A DNA stretch of 64,000 bases from Catellatospora sp. TT07R-123 (GCF_018327705.1 NZ_BNEM01000001.1:3968001-4032000), one strand, 5' to 3'; positions 36,932 through 48,079 are shown, numbered from the stretch's first letter. The notes: generated from the letters alone by a model not told the origin. Numbers and translations: made by a program.

Positions 36932-36979
36932 CCGAAGCTCCTCCCCCGGCCGCGTGGCGCGGCGGGAGAGGAGCTTCGG
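36932..36979 (-). terminator. hairpin between rplQ and truA
   Basis: CCGAAGCTCCTC and GAGGAGCTTCGG (12-bp arms) lie 15 nt after the rplQ stop. The hairpin likely ends most transcripts of the alpha operon. Confidence 0.8.
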
Positions 36980-36993
36980 ATCGGACGTGCGCC

Positions 36994-37485
36994 TTACTTG
37001 TCGGCGTCCGCGTCGGCAGCCGGCTCGTCGGCGGCCTCGCCGGACAGGACGGCGACCTTGTCCTCCTGCGCAGCCTTCTTGGCCTGGGCCTTGGCGGCCT
37101 TGGCCGGCGCGGCGGGCGCCGCCACCACGAGCTCCTCGACCAGCTCGATGATCGCCATCGGAGCGGCGTCACCCTTGCGCGGGCCGGTCTTCACGATCCG
37201 GGTGTAACCGCCGTTGCGGTTGGCGTACCGCGGCGCGATCGTCTCGAACAGGGCCACGAAGGTGTCCCGCTCGCCGATCGTCTTGCGGACGTCACGCCGG
37301 GCCGCGAGGTCGTCCCGCTTGGCCTTGGTGATCAGACGCTCGGCCAGCGGGCGCAGCCGCTTGGCCTTGGTCTCGGTGGTGGTGATGCGCCCGTGCTTGA
37401 ACAGCGACGTGGCCAGGTTGGCCAGGATCAGCTGCTCGTGCGCGGGGCTGCCCCCGAGGCGGGGACCCTTGGTGGGCGTGGGCAT
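36994..37485 (-). CDS. rplQ: 50S ribosomal protein L17
   Basis: A 163-residue L17. The core ([63 protein letters not shown]) is standard. The Ala/Lys-rich tail of about 50 residues is an actinobacterial extension. It is the last gene of the alpha operon. Confidence 0.97.
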   Translation of the reverse strand: MPTPTKGPRLGGSPAHEQLILANLATSLFKHGRITTTETKAKRLRPLAERLITKAKRDDLAARRDVRKTIGERDTFVALFETIAPRYANRNGGYTRIVKTGPRKGDAAPMAIIELVEELVVAAPAAPAKAAKAQAKKAAQEDKVAVLSGEAADEPAADADADK

Positions 37486-37524
37486 TGGTGCTCCTTGATG
37501 TCTTACCGAGCTGCCGAGGCAGGC

Positions 37525-38547
37525 TTACAGCTGCTCGGTCTCACGGTAGTCGTCAGTGTCGTAGTCAGCCTCGCCGTAGGTGTCCACGACGTGCGCCGGG
37601 TCGAAGTTCGGGGCCGAGTCCTTCAGCCCCAGACCCATTCCGGCCAGCTTCATCTTGACCTCGTCGATCGACTTCTGCCCGAAGTTGCGGATGTCGAGCA
37701 GGTCCGCCTCGGTACGCCCGATGAGCTCACCAACGCTGTTGATGCCCTCGCGCTTGAGGCAGTTGTACGACCGGACGGTCAGGTCCAGCTCCTCGATCGG
37801 CAGTGCCAGGTCGGCAGCGAGCTGCGCGTCCTGCGGCGACGGGCCGATGTCGATGCCCTCGGCGGTCTCGTCCAGCTCGCGGCACAGGCCGAACAGCTCG
37901 ACCAGGGTCGAGCCGGCCGAGGCCAGCGCGGTCCGCGGGGGGATGGACGCCTTCGACTCGACGTCGATGATCAGACGGTCGAAGTCGGTGCGCTGCTCGA
38001 CACGGGTCGCCTCGACCCGGTAGGTCACCTTGAGCACCGGCGAGTAGATCGAGTCGACCGGGATGCGGCCGATCTCGGCACCGGCGTTCTTGTTCTGCGC
38101 CGCCGTGACGTAGCCACGACCCCGCTCGACGGTCAGCTCCATGTCGAGCCGACCCTTGCCGTTCAGGGTGGCGAGCTTGAGGTCCGGGTTGTGCACGCTG
38201 ACACCGGCCGGGGGCTGGATGTCACCGGCGGTCACGTCGCCAGGGCCCTGCTTGCGCAGGTACATGCTGACCGGCTCGTCGTGCTCCGACGAGACGCACA
38301 GGTCCTTGACGTTCATGACCAGCTCGACCACGTCCTCCTTGACACCGGGGATCGTGGTGAACTCGTGCAGCACACCGTCGATCTTGATGCTGGTCACGGC
38401 CGCGCCCGGGATCGAGCTGAGCAGCGTGCGACGCAGCGAGTTGCCGAGGGTGTAGCCGAATCCGGGCTCAAGCGGCTCGATGGTGAACCGGGAGCGGGTC
38501 TCGTTGATCGTCTCTTCGGTGAGAGTCGGTCGCTGAGAGATGAGCAC
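37525..38547 (-). CDS. rpoA: DNA-directed RNA polymerase subunit alpha
   Basis: A 340-residue alpha subunit with a GTG start ([12 protein letters not shown]). The N-terminal dimerisation domain has [20 protein letters not shown]. The C-terminal domain that contacts UP elements and activators has [19 protein letters not shown]. It is cotranscribed with rpsD upstream and rplQ downstream. Confidence 0.98.
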   Translation of the reverse strand: MLISQRPTLTEETINETRSRFTIEPLEPGFGYTLGNSLRRTLLSSIPGAAVTSIKIDGVLHEFTTIPGVKEDVVELVMNVKDLCVSSEHDEPVSMYLRKQGPGDVTAGDIQPPAGVSVHNPDLKLATLNGKGRLDMELTVERGRGYVTAAQNKNAGAEIGRIPVDSIYSPVLKVTYRVEATRVEQRTDFDRLIIDVESKASIPPRTALASAGSTLVELFGLCRELDETAEGIDIGPSPQDAQLAADLALPIEELDLTVRSYNCLKREGINSVGELIGRTEADLLDIRNFGQKSIDEVKMKLAGMGLGLKDSAPNFDPAHVVDTYGEADYDTDDYRETEQL

Positions 38548-38640
38548 TGGTGATCTCCTTACGTTGGGCGTCCGCTATTTGACGCCACACGTGACGGGTC
38601 GGCCGGTGCGGCATGACGCCGCACCGGCCAGGAGCACTAC

Positions 38641-39267
38641 TTACTTGGAGTAGAGCTCGACGATCAGCTGCTCCTGGACCTGGGTGTCGATCACCTGGCG
38701 GGCCGGGAGCGTGTGGACCAGGACCTTGAACTGGCTGGGGATGACCTCCAGCCAGGCCGGCACGCCGCGCGAGCCGGCCTCGGCCTGCGCCACGACGAAC
38801 GGCGTGAGCTGACGGGACTTGTCCCGGACCTCGACGATGTCGTGCTCGGTCACCCGGTACGACGGGATGTCGACCTTCTTGCCGTTGACCAGGAAGTGAC
38901 CGTGCTTCACGACCTGGCGGGCGTGGTCACGGGACTTGGCCAGGCCGGCCCGGTAGACGACGTTGTCCAGGCGCGACTCGAGGATCTGGAGCAGAACCTC
39001 ACCGGTCTTGCCGGACTTGCGGTTGGCCTCTTCGTAGTAGCCCCGGAACTGCTTCTCCAGCACGCCGTAGATGCGGCGGGCCTTCTGCTTCTCGCGAAGC
39101 TGGAGCAGGTACTCGGACTCCTTGGTGCGACCGCGGCCGTGCTGGCCGGGCGGGAAGGGGCGCGACTCGAACGGGCACTTCGGCCCATCGCACTTGCTGC
39201 CCTTGAGGAACAGCTTGACCTTCTCGCGACGGCAACGGCGGCAGTCTGCGCCGGTGTAACGAGCCAT
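38641..39267 (-). CDS. rpsD: 30S ribosomal protein S4
   Basis: A 208-residue S4 of the zinc-binding type: [15 protein letters not shown] and [12 protein letters not shown] supply four Cys. The S4 RNA-binding motif is [20 protein letters not shown]. Its place between rpsK and rpoA is conserved. Confidence 0.98.
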   Translation of the reverse strand: MARYTGADCRRCRREKVKLFLKGSKCDGPKCPFESRPFPPGQHGRGRTKESEYLLQLREKQKARRIYGVLEKQFRGYYEEANRKSGKTGEVLLQILESRLDNVVYRAGLAKSRDHARQVVKHGHFLVNGKKVDIPSYRVTEHDIVEVRDKSRQLTPFVVAQAEAGSRGVPAWLEVIPSQFKVLVHTLPARQVIDTQVQEQLIVELYSK

Positions 39268-39282
39268 GTTTCTATATCTCCC

Positions 39283-39690
39283 TTAGACCCGGCGGCGCTT
39301 CGGCGGACGGCACCCGTTGTGCGGCTGCGGCGTGACGTCGGAGATCTGCCCGACCTCGAGACCGGCAGCGGTCAGCGAACGGATGGCGGTCTCACGGCCG
39401 GAGCCCGGACCCTTGACGAACACGTCGACCTTGCGCATGCCGTGCTCCATCGCGCGACGGGCGGCCGCCTCGGCGGCCAGCTGCGCGGCGAACGGGGTCG
39501 ACTTGCGCGAGCCCTTGAAGCCGACCTGGCCGGCGGAGGCCCACGAGATCACAGCACCGGTCGGGTCCGTGATGGACACGATGGTGTTGTTGAACGTGCT
39601 CTTGATGTGCGCCTGCCCGTGGGAGACGTTCTTACGTTCTTTACGCCGGACCTTCTTTACAGCAGCCCCGGTGCGTGCCTTGGGTGGCAT
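39283..39690 (-). CDS. rpsK: 30S ribosomal protein S11
   Basis: A 135-residue S11 with [35 protein letters not shown] and the terminal [13 protein letters not shown]. It is 15 nt from rpsD. Confidence 0.98.
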   Translation of the reverse strand: MPPKARTGAAVKKVRRKERKNVSHGQAHIKSTFNNTIVSITDPTGAVISWASAGQVGFKGSRKSTPFAAQLAAEAAARRAMEHGMRKVDVFVKGPGSGRETAIRSLTAAGLEVGQISDVTPQPHNGCRPPKRRRV

Positions 39691-39736
39691 ATCTTTGTGC
39701 GCTCCTTCTCGATGCGGTTGCTACAGGCGCCCTGGA

Positions 39737-40117
39737 TTACTTCTTGCCGGGCTTCTTCTTGCCGGCCACGGTGCGCTTCGGGCCCTTGCGGGTACGAGCG
39801 TTCGTGCGGGTGCGCTGCCCACGGACAGGCAGGCCCTTACGGTGCCGGATGCCCTCGTAGCAACCGATCTCCACCTTGCGGCGGATGTCAGCGGCGACCT
39901 CGCGGCGCAGGTCGCCTTCAACCTTGAAGTTCGCTTCGATGTACTCACGAAGCTGGAGGACCTCTTCGTCGGTGAGGTCCTTGGCCCGCTTGTTCGGGTC
40001 GATGCCCGTGGCGGAGCACAGCTCCACCGAGCGGGTGCGGCCGATGCCGAAAATGTAGGTGAGCGCGATCTCGACCCGCTTCTCGCGGGGGAGATCGACG
40101 CCGACGAGACGTGCCAT
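39737..40117 (-). CDS. rpsM: 30S ribosomal protein S13
   Basis: A 126-residue S13 beginning [20 protein letters not shown], with [10 protein letters not shown] and the basic tail [18 protein letters not shown] that enters the subunit interface. Confidence 0.98.
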   Translation of the reverse strand: MARLVGVDLPREKRVEIALTYIFGIGRTRSVELCSATGIDPNKRAKDLTDEEVLQLREYIEANFKVEGDLRREVAADIRRKVEIGCYEGIRHRKGLPVRGQRTRTNARTRKGPKRTVAGKKKPGKK

Positions 40118-40305
40118 CTCTGGGCTGCTCCTCGTAAATCGCGGAGGTCTGCGCCCGATCCAACCCCCTCCTGCCCAGGAGGGGCCCCGGCCTCCGACCG
40201 GGGGTTGTTCCGCGCAGCTGTCCGACGAGTCGGAGCGTTCCCGCGGCTGGAACGAGCTATTGCTGGTGGTGCTGCAACTGCCTCAGCAGTCGTCAGGGAC
40301 TGGGA

Positions 40306-40419
40306 TCAGCCCTGGCGCTGCTTGTGGCGCGGGTCGTCACAAATGATCATGACGCGGCCGTGCCGACGGATGACGCGGCACTTGTTGCAGATCTTCTTGA
40401 CACTCGGCTTGACCTTCAC
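40306..40419 (-). CDS. rpmJ: 50S ribosomal protein L36
   Basis: A 37-residue L36 found between infA and rpsM. It begins with GTG ([20 protein letters not shown]) and ends [11 protein letters not shown]. The Cys-X2-Cys, then Cys and His, is the intact zinc-binding form. Such a short gene is easily missed. Confidence 0.95.
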   Translation of the reverse strand: MKVKPSVKKICNKCRVIRRHGRVMIICDDPRHKQRQG

Positions 40420-40500
40420 GGCTCGCCTTTGCTGCTATTCCCACCCCGGGCGACCCGGAGCAGGGAAAGACGGACACGGACTCACCCTGTGAGCCAGTGG

Positions 40501-40722
40501 TTACTTGTAGCGGTAGACGATCCGCCCGCGGGTGAGGTCGTACGGCGAGAGTTCGACGACGACTCGGTCCTCGGGCAGGATGCGAATGTAGTGCTGACGC
40601 ATCTTGCCGCTGATGTGGGCCAAGACTCTGTGACCGTTAGCGAGCTCTACCCGGAACATTGCGTTCGGGAGCGGCTCGATAACTCGGCCCTCGATCTCGA
40701 TGGCCCCGTCTTTCTTCGGCAT
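40501..40722 (-). CDS. infA: translation initiation factor IF-1
   Basis: A 73-residue OB-fold factor ([50 protein letters not shown]) that occupies the A site during initiation. It starts the infA-rpmJ-rpsM-rpsK-rpsD-rpoA-rplQ transcript. Confidence 0.98.
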   Translation of the reverse strand: MPKKDGAIEIEGRVIEPLPNAMFRVELANGHRVLAHISGKMRQHYIRILPEDRVVVELSPYDLTRGRIVYRYK

Positions 40723-40865
40723 GTCCTCCGCTACCTGACATAGGGTGAATTGGGTCGGCCCACCTGGTCCATCACGACCGGGAGTCCCGGCCGCGCCAGC
40801 CGCGGTTCGATCGGCCCCCGAAGCGCGGGGAGCACGAAGGAGTGGACGCGGTGCGCCGATTGGTC

Positions 40866-40895
40866 AGTCTACGCCCAGGTGGGCATCGATACCAA
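40866..40895 (-). promoter_or_regulatory. infA operon promoter
   Basis: On the - strand TTGGTA (40890-40895), an 18-nt spacer and TAGACT (40866-40871) predict a leader of about 140 nt for infA. The remaining part of the 389-nt gap before map holds repeat copy 5 and nothing else recognisable. Confidence 0.55.
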
Positions 40896-40989
40896 ACCGC
40901 GGTGTGCGAACCCGCGGTCGGGTGTGTCGGATCTCATCCCCCCACCGCCCCCACGTCCCCCTCATACGGCGCACCGCAGGTGGGGAAGG

Positions 40990-41053
40990 GTGCAGTTTCG
41001 GGGAAAGTGCACGAATCCTGGTGTTGATTCGCGCACTTTCCCCGAAACTGCAC
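40990..41053. repeat. 64-bp palindromic element, copy 5 (best formed)
   Basis: The two 21-bp arms (40990-41010 and 41033-41053) are perfectly complementary, and the 22-nt spacer adds CGAATC/GATTCG. It lies 58 nt beyond the map stop and upstream of the infA promoter, where it could separate the two transcription units. Confidence 0.95.
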
Positions 41054-41111
41054 GAGTCCCCACCGCACAGGCGTGCGGACGGGGCCGGGGTCGCGCGAGG
41101 TCGGCGCTAGG

Positions 41112-41963
41112 TCAGGCGGCCTGGGCGGTGAGCAGGTCGCCCAGGCGGTCGCGGCCGCCGTCCTCGGCGGTGAGCACCCACACCCCGTCCTCGAACAGGC
41201 CGATCGAGTGCTCGACGTGCGCCGCGGCGGAGCCGTCGCTGGTGACCACGGTCCAGCCGTCGGACAGTTCGACGGTGCGGGCCGAGCCCATCGTGATCAT
41301 CGGCTCGATGGCCAGCGCCATACCGGGGATCAGCTTCGGGCCGCGGCCGGGGCGGCCGTGGTTGTGGATGTGCGGCTCCTGGTGCATCGCGGTGCCGATG
41401 CCGTGGCCGCCGTAGCCCTTGACGATGCCGTACTTGCGGTGCGTCCCGGTGGCCCGCGCGTACGGCCCGCCGCCGTTGCGGACCGACGACTCGATCGCGT
41501 ACGACACGTCGGTCAGCCGCCCGGTCCCGGCGCGCACCCCGCGCGCCGCCGCGGCGATGCCCGCCCACATGGAGTCCTCCGCCACCGCGGCCATCCGCAG
41601 CAGCTCCGGACGGGTCTCCCCCACCCCGACGGTGATCGCGGCGTCGCCGTGCCAGCCGTTCAGGATGGCCCCGCAGTCGATCGAGATCAGGTCGCCCTCG
41701 GCCAGCACGTGCCGGGCGTTCGGGATGGTGTGCACCACCTGCTCGTTAACCGATGAGCAGATGGTGGCGGGGAAGCCGTGGTAGCCCTTGAACGAGGGCA
41801 CCGCGCCGTGCGACCGGATCACGTCCTCGGCGACGGCGTCGAGGTCGGCCGTGGTCACGCCCGGCTTGACCGCGTCCCGGGTCGCCGCCAGCGCGGCCGC
41901 CACGACGAGGCCCGCGGCCCGCATCAGGCGCAGCTGCTCGGGAGTCTTGATCTCGATTTCCAT
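41112..41963 (-). CDS. map: methionine aminopeptidase, type I
   Basis: A 283-residue enzyme that removes N-terminal Met. Metal ligands are visible: SIDCGAILNGWHGDAAIT (two Asp), GYGGHGIGTAMHQEPH (His), LAIEPMITMG (Glu) and HVEHSIG (Glu). The ATG gives MEIEIKTPEQLRLMRAAG. It follows adk across a 237-nt gap containing a strong hairpin, so it may have its own promoter. Confidence 0.96.
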   Translation of the reverse strand: MEIEIKTPEQLRLMRAAGLVVAAALAATRDAVKPGVTTADLDAVAEDVIRSHGAVPSFKGYHGFPATICSSVNEQVVHTIPNARHVLAEGDLISIDCGAILNGWHGDAAITVGVGETRPELLRMAAVAEDSMWAGIAAAARGVRAGTGRLTDVSYAIESSVRNGGGPYARATGTHRKYGIVKGYGGHGIGTAMHQEPHIHNHGRPGRGPKLIPGMALAIEPMITMGSARTVELSDGWTVVTSDGSAAAHVEHSIGLFEDGVWVLTAEDGGRDRLGDLLTAQAA

Positions 41964-42109
41964 GTGCTGCGGCCTTCGCCTTCCTGGTTGCCTTGCCCTA
42001 CGGGCATCGCTCTTCGGGGTCGCCCCGCCCGGAGTTCGCTCGTGCGCGCGTCCAGCACCGCCCCAGGCCCCTGGCAGGCCGGGAAGCGGCGCGCACCGGC
42101 CCGCACACG

Positions 42110-42143
42110 ACAACGCCCGCGGGCACCGGCCCGCGGGCGTTGT
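42110..42143 (-). terminator. adk terminator
   Basis: A 14-bp stem (ACAACGCCCGCGGG facing CCCGCGGGCGTTGT, 6-nt loop) lies 58 nt after the adk stop. It separates secY-adk from map. Confidence 0.8.
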
Positions 42144-42200
42144 TCAAGCTGTGTTCCGGCGGGCGGGGAGCCCACCGTCCGGGGATCACCCCCGCCAATG

Positions 42201-42854
42201 CTACGCGCTGAACGAGCGCAGCTCGTTGATGGCCCGCTCGGTGACATCCTCCACCGGCCCGGTGGCGTCGATCCCGACGAGCTTGTTCTGGGCGCCGTAG
42301 TGGTCGATCAGCGGCGAGGTGTCGCGGGCGTAGACCTTGAGGCGCTCGGCGATGGTCTCGGCCTTGTCGTCGTCGCGCTGGTACAGCTCGCCGCCGCAGC
42401 GGTCGCAGACGCCCTCGTGCGACGACGGGTCGAACTCGACGTGCCAGATCTTCTTGCAGCCGTGGCAGGTCCGCCGGCCCGACAGGCGCCGGATCACCTC
42501 GTCGTTGTCGACGATCAGCTCAAGCACCAGGTCCAGCATCGCGCCGGTGTCAGCGAGGATCTTGTCCAGCGCCACGGCCTGCGGCACGGTCCGGGGGAAG
42601 CCGTCGAGCAGGAAGCCGTCGGCGGCGTCCTCCTCGGCCAGGCGGCTGCGGACCATGTTGATGGTGACCTCGTCCGGGACCAGGCCGCCCGCGTCCATGT
42701 ACCGCTTGGCCTCCAGGCCGAGGGGCGTGCCCTGGGAGACGTTGGCCCGGAAGATGTCGCCCGTCGAGATCTTCGGGACGGACAGGTGCGAGGCGATGAA
42801 CTCCGCCTGCGTTCCCTTGCCCGCTCCCGGCGGACCCACCAGCACAAGCCTCAT
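42201..42854 (-). CDS. adk: adenylate kinase
   Basis: A 217-residue kinase of the long, zinc-LID type. The P-loop is [20 protein letters not shown] is present. The LID holds two CXXC pairs (CHGCKKIW and CDRCGGE) that would bind zinc. It follows secY as in most bacteria. Confidence 0.97.
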   Translation of the reverse strand: MRLVLVGPPGAGKGTQAEFIASHLSVPKISTGDIFRANVSQGTPLGLEAKRYMDAGGLVPDEVTINMVRSRLAEEDAADGFLLDGFPRTVPQAVALDKILADTGAMLDLVLELIVDNDEVIRRLSGRRTCHGCKKIWHVEFDPSSHEGVCDRCGGELYQRDDDKAETIAERLKVYARDTSPLIDHYGAQNKLVGIDATGPVEDVTERAINELRSFSA

Positions 42855-42924
42855 TACCGCACCTCACACAAAAGGGCGAGCCGGTGACGCGCGAACGCGC
42901 CACCGACCCGATGCGCCCGGATGA

Positions 42925-44253
42925 TCATCGAAGGAATCCCTCGTAGCTTCGCTGCATCAGCTGGCTCTCGATCTGCTTGACCGTCTCCAGACCCACACCG
43001 ACCATGATCAGCACCGCGGTGCCGCCGAACGGGAAGTTCTGGTAGCTCGTCGCGTCCAGCCAGCGGAAGAACAGGTTCGGCAGGACGGCGATGATGCCCA
43101 GGTACAGCGCGCCGGGGAGGGTGATCCGGCCGAGGATGAAGTCGAGGTAGTCGGCGGTGGGCTTGCCCGGGCGGATACCCGGCACGAAGCCGCCGTACTT
43201 CTTCATGTTGTCCGCGATCTCGGTCGGGTTGAACGTGATCGAGACGTAGAAGTAGGTGAAGAAGATGATCAGGACGAAGTACAGCGCGATGTAGCTCCAC
43301 GACGCCGGGCTGGCCAGGTAGCGGCTGACCCAGGTGTAGAAGGCGCTGGGGTTGTTCTTGTCCATGAACTGCAGCACCAGCGTGGGCAGGTAGAGCAGCG
43401 ACGACGAGAAGATGACCGGGATGACACCCGCCTGGTTGACCTTCAGCGGGATGTAGGTCGAGGTGCCGCCGTACATGCGCCGGCCGACCATGCGCTTGGC
43501 GTACTGCACCGGGATGCGGCGCTGCGCCTGCTCGATGTAGACCACGAGCGCGATGACCACGACGACCAGGCCGAGCACGCCGAAGAAGCCGGGCCAGCCC
43601 TTGGACTCCTTCAGGGTCCAGCCCTCGCTGGGGAGGCGGGCCGCGATCGAGGTGAAGATCAGGACGGACATGCCGTTGCCGACGCCACGGTCGGTGATGA
43701 GCTCACCCAGCCACATGACGACGCCGGTGCCGGCGGTCATGGTGACCACCAGGGCGGTCAGGGTGGCCCACTCGGGCAGCGAGGTCTTCGGGACGATCGG
43801 GAAGTCGTCGCACGCGCCCTGGAACAGCTGGCCGGACTTGGCCAGCGCCACGAACGCCGACGACTGGAGCACCGCCAGGCCGAGGGTCAGGTAACGGGTG
43901 TACTGCGTGATCTTCGCCTGGCCGGCCTGGCCCTCCTTGCGCAGGGCCTCCAGCCGCGGGATGACCACGGTGAGCAGCTGCAGGATGATCGACGCGGTGA
44001 TGTACGGCATGATGCCGAGCGCGAAGACCGACAGGGACAGCAGGGCGCCGCCGGAGAAGAGGTTGAGCAGCGTGAAGACCCCGTTGTCGGCACCGGCCTC
44101 CATCAACTGGATGCACTTCTGCACGTTCCCGTACGAGACGCCGGGGCTGGGCAGCGTGGCACCGAGTCGGTAGATCGCGATGATCCCGAGTGTGAACAAG
44201 ATCTTCTTGCGCAGGTCAGGCGTCTTGAACGCACTGACAAAAGCGGAGAGCAA
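42925..44253 (-). CDS. secY: protein translocase subunit SecY
   Basis: A 442-residue channel protein with ten transmembrane helices. It has LPSPGVSYGN early, GIMPYITASIILQLL (helix 2), and MKKYGGFVPGIRPGKPT in the cytoplasmic loop that contacts ribosome and SecA. TTG 44253 is chosen as start because AGGAGGAAGAAG lies directly before it and it matches the SecY N-terminus (LSAFVSAFKTPDLRKKIL). Upstream in-frame codons are not SecY-like. Confidence 0.95.
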   Translation of the reverse strand: MLSAFVSAFKTPDLRKKILFTLGIIAIYRLGATLPSPGVSYGNVQKCIQLMEAGADNGVFTLLNLFSGGALLSLSVFALGIMPYITASIILQLLTVVIPRLEALRKEGQAGQAKITQYTRYLTLGLAVLQSSAFVALAKSGQLFQGACDDFPIVPKTSLPEWATLTALVVTMTAGTGVVMWLGELITDRGVGNGMSVLIFTSIAARLPSEGWTLKESKGWPGFFGVLGLVVVVIALVVYIEQAQRRIPVQYAKRMVGRRMYGGTSTYIPLKVNQAGVIPVIFSSSLLYLPTLVLQFMDKNNPSAFYTWVSRYLASPASWSYIALYFVLIIFFTYFYVSITFNPTEIADNMKKYGGFVPGIRPGKPTADYLDFILGRITLPGALYLGIIAVLPNLFFRWLDATSYQNFPFGGTAVLIMVGVGLETVKQIESQLMQRSYEGFLR

Positions 44254-44391
44254 CTTCTTCCTCCTGCGCGCGGCACCGGGAGCCGGTGGGCTGATTAAGG
44301 GGCGGAACGGTATTTCAGGCGGTGGTATTGGCCGTTCGTCTGCGGGCGGCCGCAACCGTGCCACGCGCATTCTACGCGTAGCTGGGATCGG

Positions 44392-44421
44392 ACTCTAACA
44401 GTCCCAACCCTCAATGGTCAG
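44392..44421 (-). promoter_or_regulatory. secY-adk promoter
   Basis: On the - strand CTGACC (44416-44421), an 18-nt spacer and TAGAGT (44392-44397) lie in the 314-nt gap between rplO and secY. This supports separate transcription of secY. Confidence 0.5.
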
Positions 44422-44515
44422 GTCTGCGCCGCACATATCTGTGCCAGGCTGCGACCTGCCCGTGCCAGCGTAGGCCCCCGCAGGCGGAATGCCCACCGGA
44501 AGAGGCCCATAGGCG

Positions 44516-44555
44516 AGTGTGGCGCCCGACCGCCGAAGCGGTCGAGCGCCACACT
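44516..44555 (-). terminator. spc operon terminator after rplO
   Basis: AGTGTGGCGC and GCGCCACACT enclose an inner CGACCG/CGGTCG stem, 12 nt after the rplO stop. This cuts the usual spc operon before secY. Confidence 0.85.
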
Positions 44556-44567
44556 ATGCCTGTCGTC

Positions 44568-45011
44568 CTACAGCTCCGTCGCGGAGCCGCCGGCGGCAGC
44601 GATCTTCTCCTTGGCGGAGGCGCTGAATGCGTGCGCCTTCACCTGGAGCTTCACGCCGCCCAGCTCACCGGTGCCCAGGACCTTGATCGGCTGGCCCTTG
44701 CGGACCGCGCCGGACTCGGCCATCTCCAGCGGGCCGACCTGGCCGCCGTTGGGGAACAGCTCGGCGAGCCGGTCCAGGTTGACCACCTGGAACACGACCT
44801 TGAACTTGTTGCGGAAGCCCTTCAGCTTCGGCAGCCGCATGTGGATGGGCATCTGCCCACCCTCGAACGACGGCTTCACCTGGTAGCGGGCCTTCGTACC
44901 CTTGGTACCGCGACCGGCGGTCTTGCCCTTGGAGCCCTCACCGCGACCCAGACGGGTCTTGGCGGTCTTGGACCCGGGCGCCGGGCGGAGGTGGTGGATC
45001 TTGATCGTCAT
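44568..45011 (-). CDS. rplO: 50S ribosomal protein L15
   Basis: A 147-residue L15 ([56 protein letters not shown]). The ATG shares one base with the rpmD stop (TAATG). Confidence 0.98.
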   Translation of the reverse strand: MTIKIHHLRPAPGSKTAKTRLGRGEGSKGKTAGRGTKGTKARYQVKPSFEGGQMPIHMRLPKLKGFRNKFKVVFQVVNLDRLAELFPNGGQVGPLEMAESGAVRKGQPIKVLGTGELGGVKLQVKAHAFSASAKEKIAAAGGSATEL

Positions 45012-45193
45012 TACTCGACCTCCTCGACCTTCACGAGGTGGTTGACCGCGAAGATCATGCCACGAATCTCGGGACGGTCTTCCTTCACCACCACGTCGTT
45101 GATCCGCTTGAGCCCGAGCGAACGCAGCGACTCGCGCTGGTTGCGCTTGCACCCGATCTCAGACCGCAGCTGGGTGACCTTCAAACGTGCCAT
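45011..45193 (-). CDS. rpmD: 50S ribosomal protein L30
   Basis: A 60-residue L30 ([40 protein letters not shown]). It sits between rpsE and rplO. Confidence 0.97.
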   Translation of the reverse strand: MARLKVTQLRSEIGCKRNQRESLRSLGLKRINDVVVKEDRPEIRGMIFAVNHLVKVEEVE

Positions 45194-45195
45194 CG

Positions 45196-45828
45196 TTACG
45201 CACCCGCTCCCGCACGCGCGGCCAGCAGCGCGGCCGGCGCGACGTCCTCGACCGGCAGCCCGCGGCGGGCCGCGATGGCCTCCGGGGACTCCAGCATCTT
45301 GAGCGCGGCCACGGTCGCGTGCACGATGTTGATCGGGTTCGAGGAGCCGAGGCTCTTCGACAGCACGTCGTGGATGCCCGCGCACTCCAGCACGGCACGC
45401 ACCGGGCCACCGGCGATGACACCGGTACCGGCGCTGGCCGGCTTCAGCAGCACCACACCGGCAGCGGCCTCACCCTGCACCGGGTGCGGGATGGTGCTGC
45501 CGATCCGGGGAACCCGGAAGAAGTGCTTCTTGGCCTCCTCGACGCCCTTGGCGATCGCCGCGGGCACCTCCTTGGCCTTGCCGTAGCCGACGCCGACGTT
45601 GCCGTCGCCGTCGCCGACGATGACGAGCGCGGTGAAGCTGAAGCGACGACCGCCCTTGACGACCTTCGCCACGCGGTTGATCGTGACGACCCGCTCGAGG
45701 TGCGGGGTCTTCTCGACCGGCGCGTTGCCGCGGCCCTCGCCGCGACCGCGACGCTCGCCGCGACCGCGACCGTCGCCGCCGCCCTCAGTGTTACCGGAAC
45801 CCGTGCCCCGGCGCTGTGGTCCTGGCAT
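45196..45828 (-). CDS. rpsE: 30S ribosomal protein S5
   Basis: A 210-residue S5 with a Gly/Arg-rich N-terminal extension. The core has [34 protein letters not shown] and [20 protein letters not shown] 45828 is used here; GTG 45840, closer to an AGGAAAG sequence, is an alternative start adding four residues. Confidence 0.96.
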   Translation of the reverse strand: MPGPQRRGTGSGNTEGGGDGRGRGERRGRGEGRGNAPVEKTPHLERVVTINRVAKVVKGGRRFSFTALVIVGDGDGNVGVGYGKAKEVPAAIAKGVEEAKKHFFRVPRIGSTIPHPVQGEAAAGVVLLKPASAGTGVIAGGPVRAVLECAGIHDVLSKSLGSSNPINIVHATVAALKMLESPEAIAARRGLPVEDVAPAALLAARAGAGA

Positions 45829-45845
45829 TATCCCAGCCACCTTTC

Positions 45846-46235
45846 CTAGAACTCGAGTCCGGCACCGCGAGCGGCATCCGCCAGAGCCGCGATGCGGCCC
45901 GCGTAGCGGTTGCCACCGCGGTCGAAGACGACCTTGGTGATGCCGGCGGCCTTGGCCCGGTCGGCGATGAGCGCACCAACCTTGCCGGCGATGGCGCTCT
46001 TGTCGCCCTCGCCGCCCCGGATGGACGCGTCCATGCTCGAAGCCGACGCCACGGTGTGACCCTTGGTGTCGTCCACGATCTGGACCCAGATGTGACGCAG
46101 CGACCGGGTGACGACCAGGCGCGGACGCTCGGCCGTGCCGTTGAGGTTCCGGCGGATGCGGAAGTGGCGACGCGCCTTCCCGACGGCGCGCTTGGCGCCG
46201 ACACCGTTACGGCGCTTGAGCAGCGTGGCGCTCAC
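45846..46235 (-). CDS. rplR: 50S ribosomal protein L18
   Basis: A 129-residue L18 ([40 protein letters not shown]) that binds 5S rRNA. The GTG overlaps the rplF stop by 4 nt. Confidence 0.97.
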   Translation of the reverse strand: MSATLLKRRNGVGAKRAVGKARRHFRIRRNLNGTAERPRLVVTRSLRHIWVQIVDDTKGHTVASASSMDASIRGGEGDKSAIAGKVGALIADRAKAAGITKVVFDRGGNRYAGRIAALADAARGAGLEF

Positions 46236-46783
46236 TTCTTACCAGCCTTTCCAGCCTTACCGGCCTTACGACGGATGACCTCGCCCTGGTACTTGACGCC
46301 CTTGCCCTTGTACGGCTCCGGCGGACGGATCTTCCGGATGTTGGCCGCGATCTCGCCGACAAGCTGCTTGTCGATACCCGAGATGTGGAACAGCGTCGGC
46401 TTCTCCACCGCGAAGGTGATGCCAGCCGGCGGGTTCACGACGACCGGGTGCGAGAACCCGAGCGCGAACTCGAGGTCGGCGCCCTTGGCCGTCACGCGGT
46501 AACCCGTGCCGTTGATCTCCAGGCTCTTCTTGTAGCCCTCGGTGACGCCGACGATCATGTTGGCGACGAGGGTACGGGAGAGGCCGTGCAGTTCCTTGGC
46601 GCGGCGCTCGTCGTTCGGGCGGGTGACGAGCAGCTCGCCGCTCTCACCGCGCTCCGCGACGATCGGCTCGCTCAGCGTGTGCTGGAGCTCGCCCTTGGGG
46701 CCCTTGACCTTGACGGTCTGGCCCGTGATGGTGATCTCGACGCCGGAAGGCACCGGGATTGGCTTACGTCCGATTCGCGACAT
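46232..46783 (-). CDS. rplF: 50S ribosomal protein L6
   Basis: A 183-residue L6 ([54 protein letters not shown]), close to the factor-binding centre of the 50S subunit. Confidence 0.98.
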   Translation of the reverse strand: MSRIGRKPIPVPSGVEITITGQTVKVKGPKGELQHTLSEPIVAERGESGELLVTRPNDERRAKELHGLSRTLVANMIVGVTEGYKKSLEINGTGYRVTAKGADLEFALGFSHPVVVNPPAGITFAVEKPTLFHISGIDKQLVGEIAANIRKIRPPEPYKGKGVKYQGEVIRRKAGKAGKAGKK

Positions 46784-46795
46784 TGCAGACCTTCC

Positions 46796-47203
46796 TCACC
46801 AGACGTAGGCGAGGACTTCCCCGCCCACCCCGCGCTTACGGGCCTGCCGGTCGGTGAGCAGCCCCTGAGACGTCGAAATGATCGCCACACCCAGGCCACC
46901 CAGCACTCGGGGCAGCTCCGGAGACTTGGCGTAAACCCGCAGGCCGGGCTTGGAGACTCGCCGGATGCCGGCCAGGCTCCGCTCCCGGTTCGGGCCGAAC
47001 TTCAGGTCGACGGTCAGGCTCTTGCCGACGGCGCCCTCAGTGGGCTCCTCCACGATCCAGCTGGCGATGTAACCCTCGGCCTTGAGGACCTCGGCGATGC
47101 TCGCCTTGATCTTCGAGTAGGGCATCGTCACCTTGTCGTGGTACGCCTGGTTGGCGTTGCGCAGACGCGTGAGCATGTCTGCAATCGGGTCGGTCATCGT
47201 CAT
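46796..47203 (-). CDS. rpsH: 30S ribosomal protein S8
   Basis: A 135-residue S8 ([57 protein letters not shown]). A second ATG two codons later is an equally possible start. Confidence 0.98.
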   Translation of the reverse strand: MTMTDPIADMLTRLRNANQAYHDKVTMPYSKIKASIAEVLKAEGYIASWIVEEPTEGAVGKSLTVDLKFGPNRERSLAGIRRVSKPGLRVYAKSPELPRVLGGLGVAIISTSQGLLTDRQARKRGVGGEVLAYVW

Positions 47204-47319
47204 GGTTTATCAGCCTTTCTCGCCGCGGTTCCCAGGTCAGTGCCAGGCCTACGGCGAAGGGGAAGCCTTGGATTTGCCGGTTCAGATCCTCACCCGGTCT
47301 CACACCGGGCGCGGGATCC

Positions 47320-47505
47320 TTACCAGGAAGCCTTGGACACGCCGGGAAGCTCACCGCGGTGAGCCATCTCCCGAACACAGACACGGCAGAGCCCGAACTT
47401 GCGGTAGACGGCCTTCGGCCGGCCGCACTTCTGGCACCGGGTGTAGGCGCGCACCGCGAACTTCGGCTTGGCCGCAGCCTTGATGATCAGCGCTTTCTTG
47501 GCCAT
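47320..47505 (-). CDS. rpsN: 30S ribosomal protein S14 type Z
   Basis: A 61-residue short S14 with [20 protein letters not shown], giving two CXXC pairs that bind zinc. A 116-nt gap without a recognisable feature separates it from rpsH. Confidence 0.97.
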   Translation of the reverse strand: MAKKALIIKAAAKPKFAVRAYTRCQKCGRPKAVYRKFGLCRVCVREMAHRGELPGVSKASW

Positions 47506-47509
47506 CTGC

Positions 47510-48079
47510 TCAGTTCTCCTTGAACGGGAAGCCCAGGAGCTTGAGCAGCGCCCGGCCCTCATCGTCGGTCTTGGCGGTGGTCACCAGCGTGATGTCCATG
47601 CCCCGGACCGCGTCGATCCGGTCCTGGTCGATCTCGTGGAAAACCGACTGCTCAGTCAGACCGAAGGTGTAGTTGCCGTGACCGTCGAGCTTGCGCCCGT
47701 CCAGACCGCGGAAGTCGCGGATACGGGGCAGCGCGATCGACAGCAGTCGGTCGAGGAACTCCCACATCCGGTCGCCGCGCAGCGTCACCTTGACACCGAT
47801 CGGCATGCCCTCGCGCAGCTTGAACTGCGCGATGGACTTGGTCGCCCGGCGGATCTGCGGCTTCTGGCCGGTGATCGCGGTGATGTCCTTGACCGCACCG
47901 TCGATCTTCTTCGAGTCACGGGCCGCCTCGCCGACGCCCATGTTCACCACGATCTTGACCAGGCCCGGCACCTGCATCGGGTTCGCGAAGCCGAACTGCT
48001 CACGCAGCTGGCCGGCGATCTCAGCGCGGTACCGCTCCTTCAGACGCGGCATGCTCTTCGTAGTGGTGGCCGTCGACAT
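47510..48079 (-). CDS. rplE: 50S ribosomal protein L5
   Basis: A 189-residue L5 that binds 5S rRNA ([55 protein letters not shown]). The ATG overlaps the rplX stop by one base; a GTG one codon earlier is possible. Confidence 0.97.
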   Translation of the reverse strand: MSTATTTKSMPRLKERYRAEIAGQLREQFGFANPMQVPGLVKIVVNMGVGEAARDSKKIDGAVKDITAITGQKPQIRRATKSIAQFKLREGMPIGVKVTLRGDRMWEFLDRLLSIALPRIRDFRGLDGRKLDGHGNYTFGLTEQSVFHEIDQDRIDAVRGMDITLVTTAKTDDEGRALLKLLGFPFKEN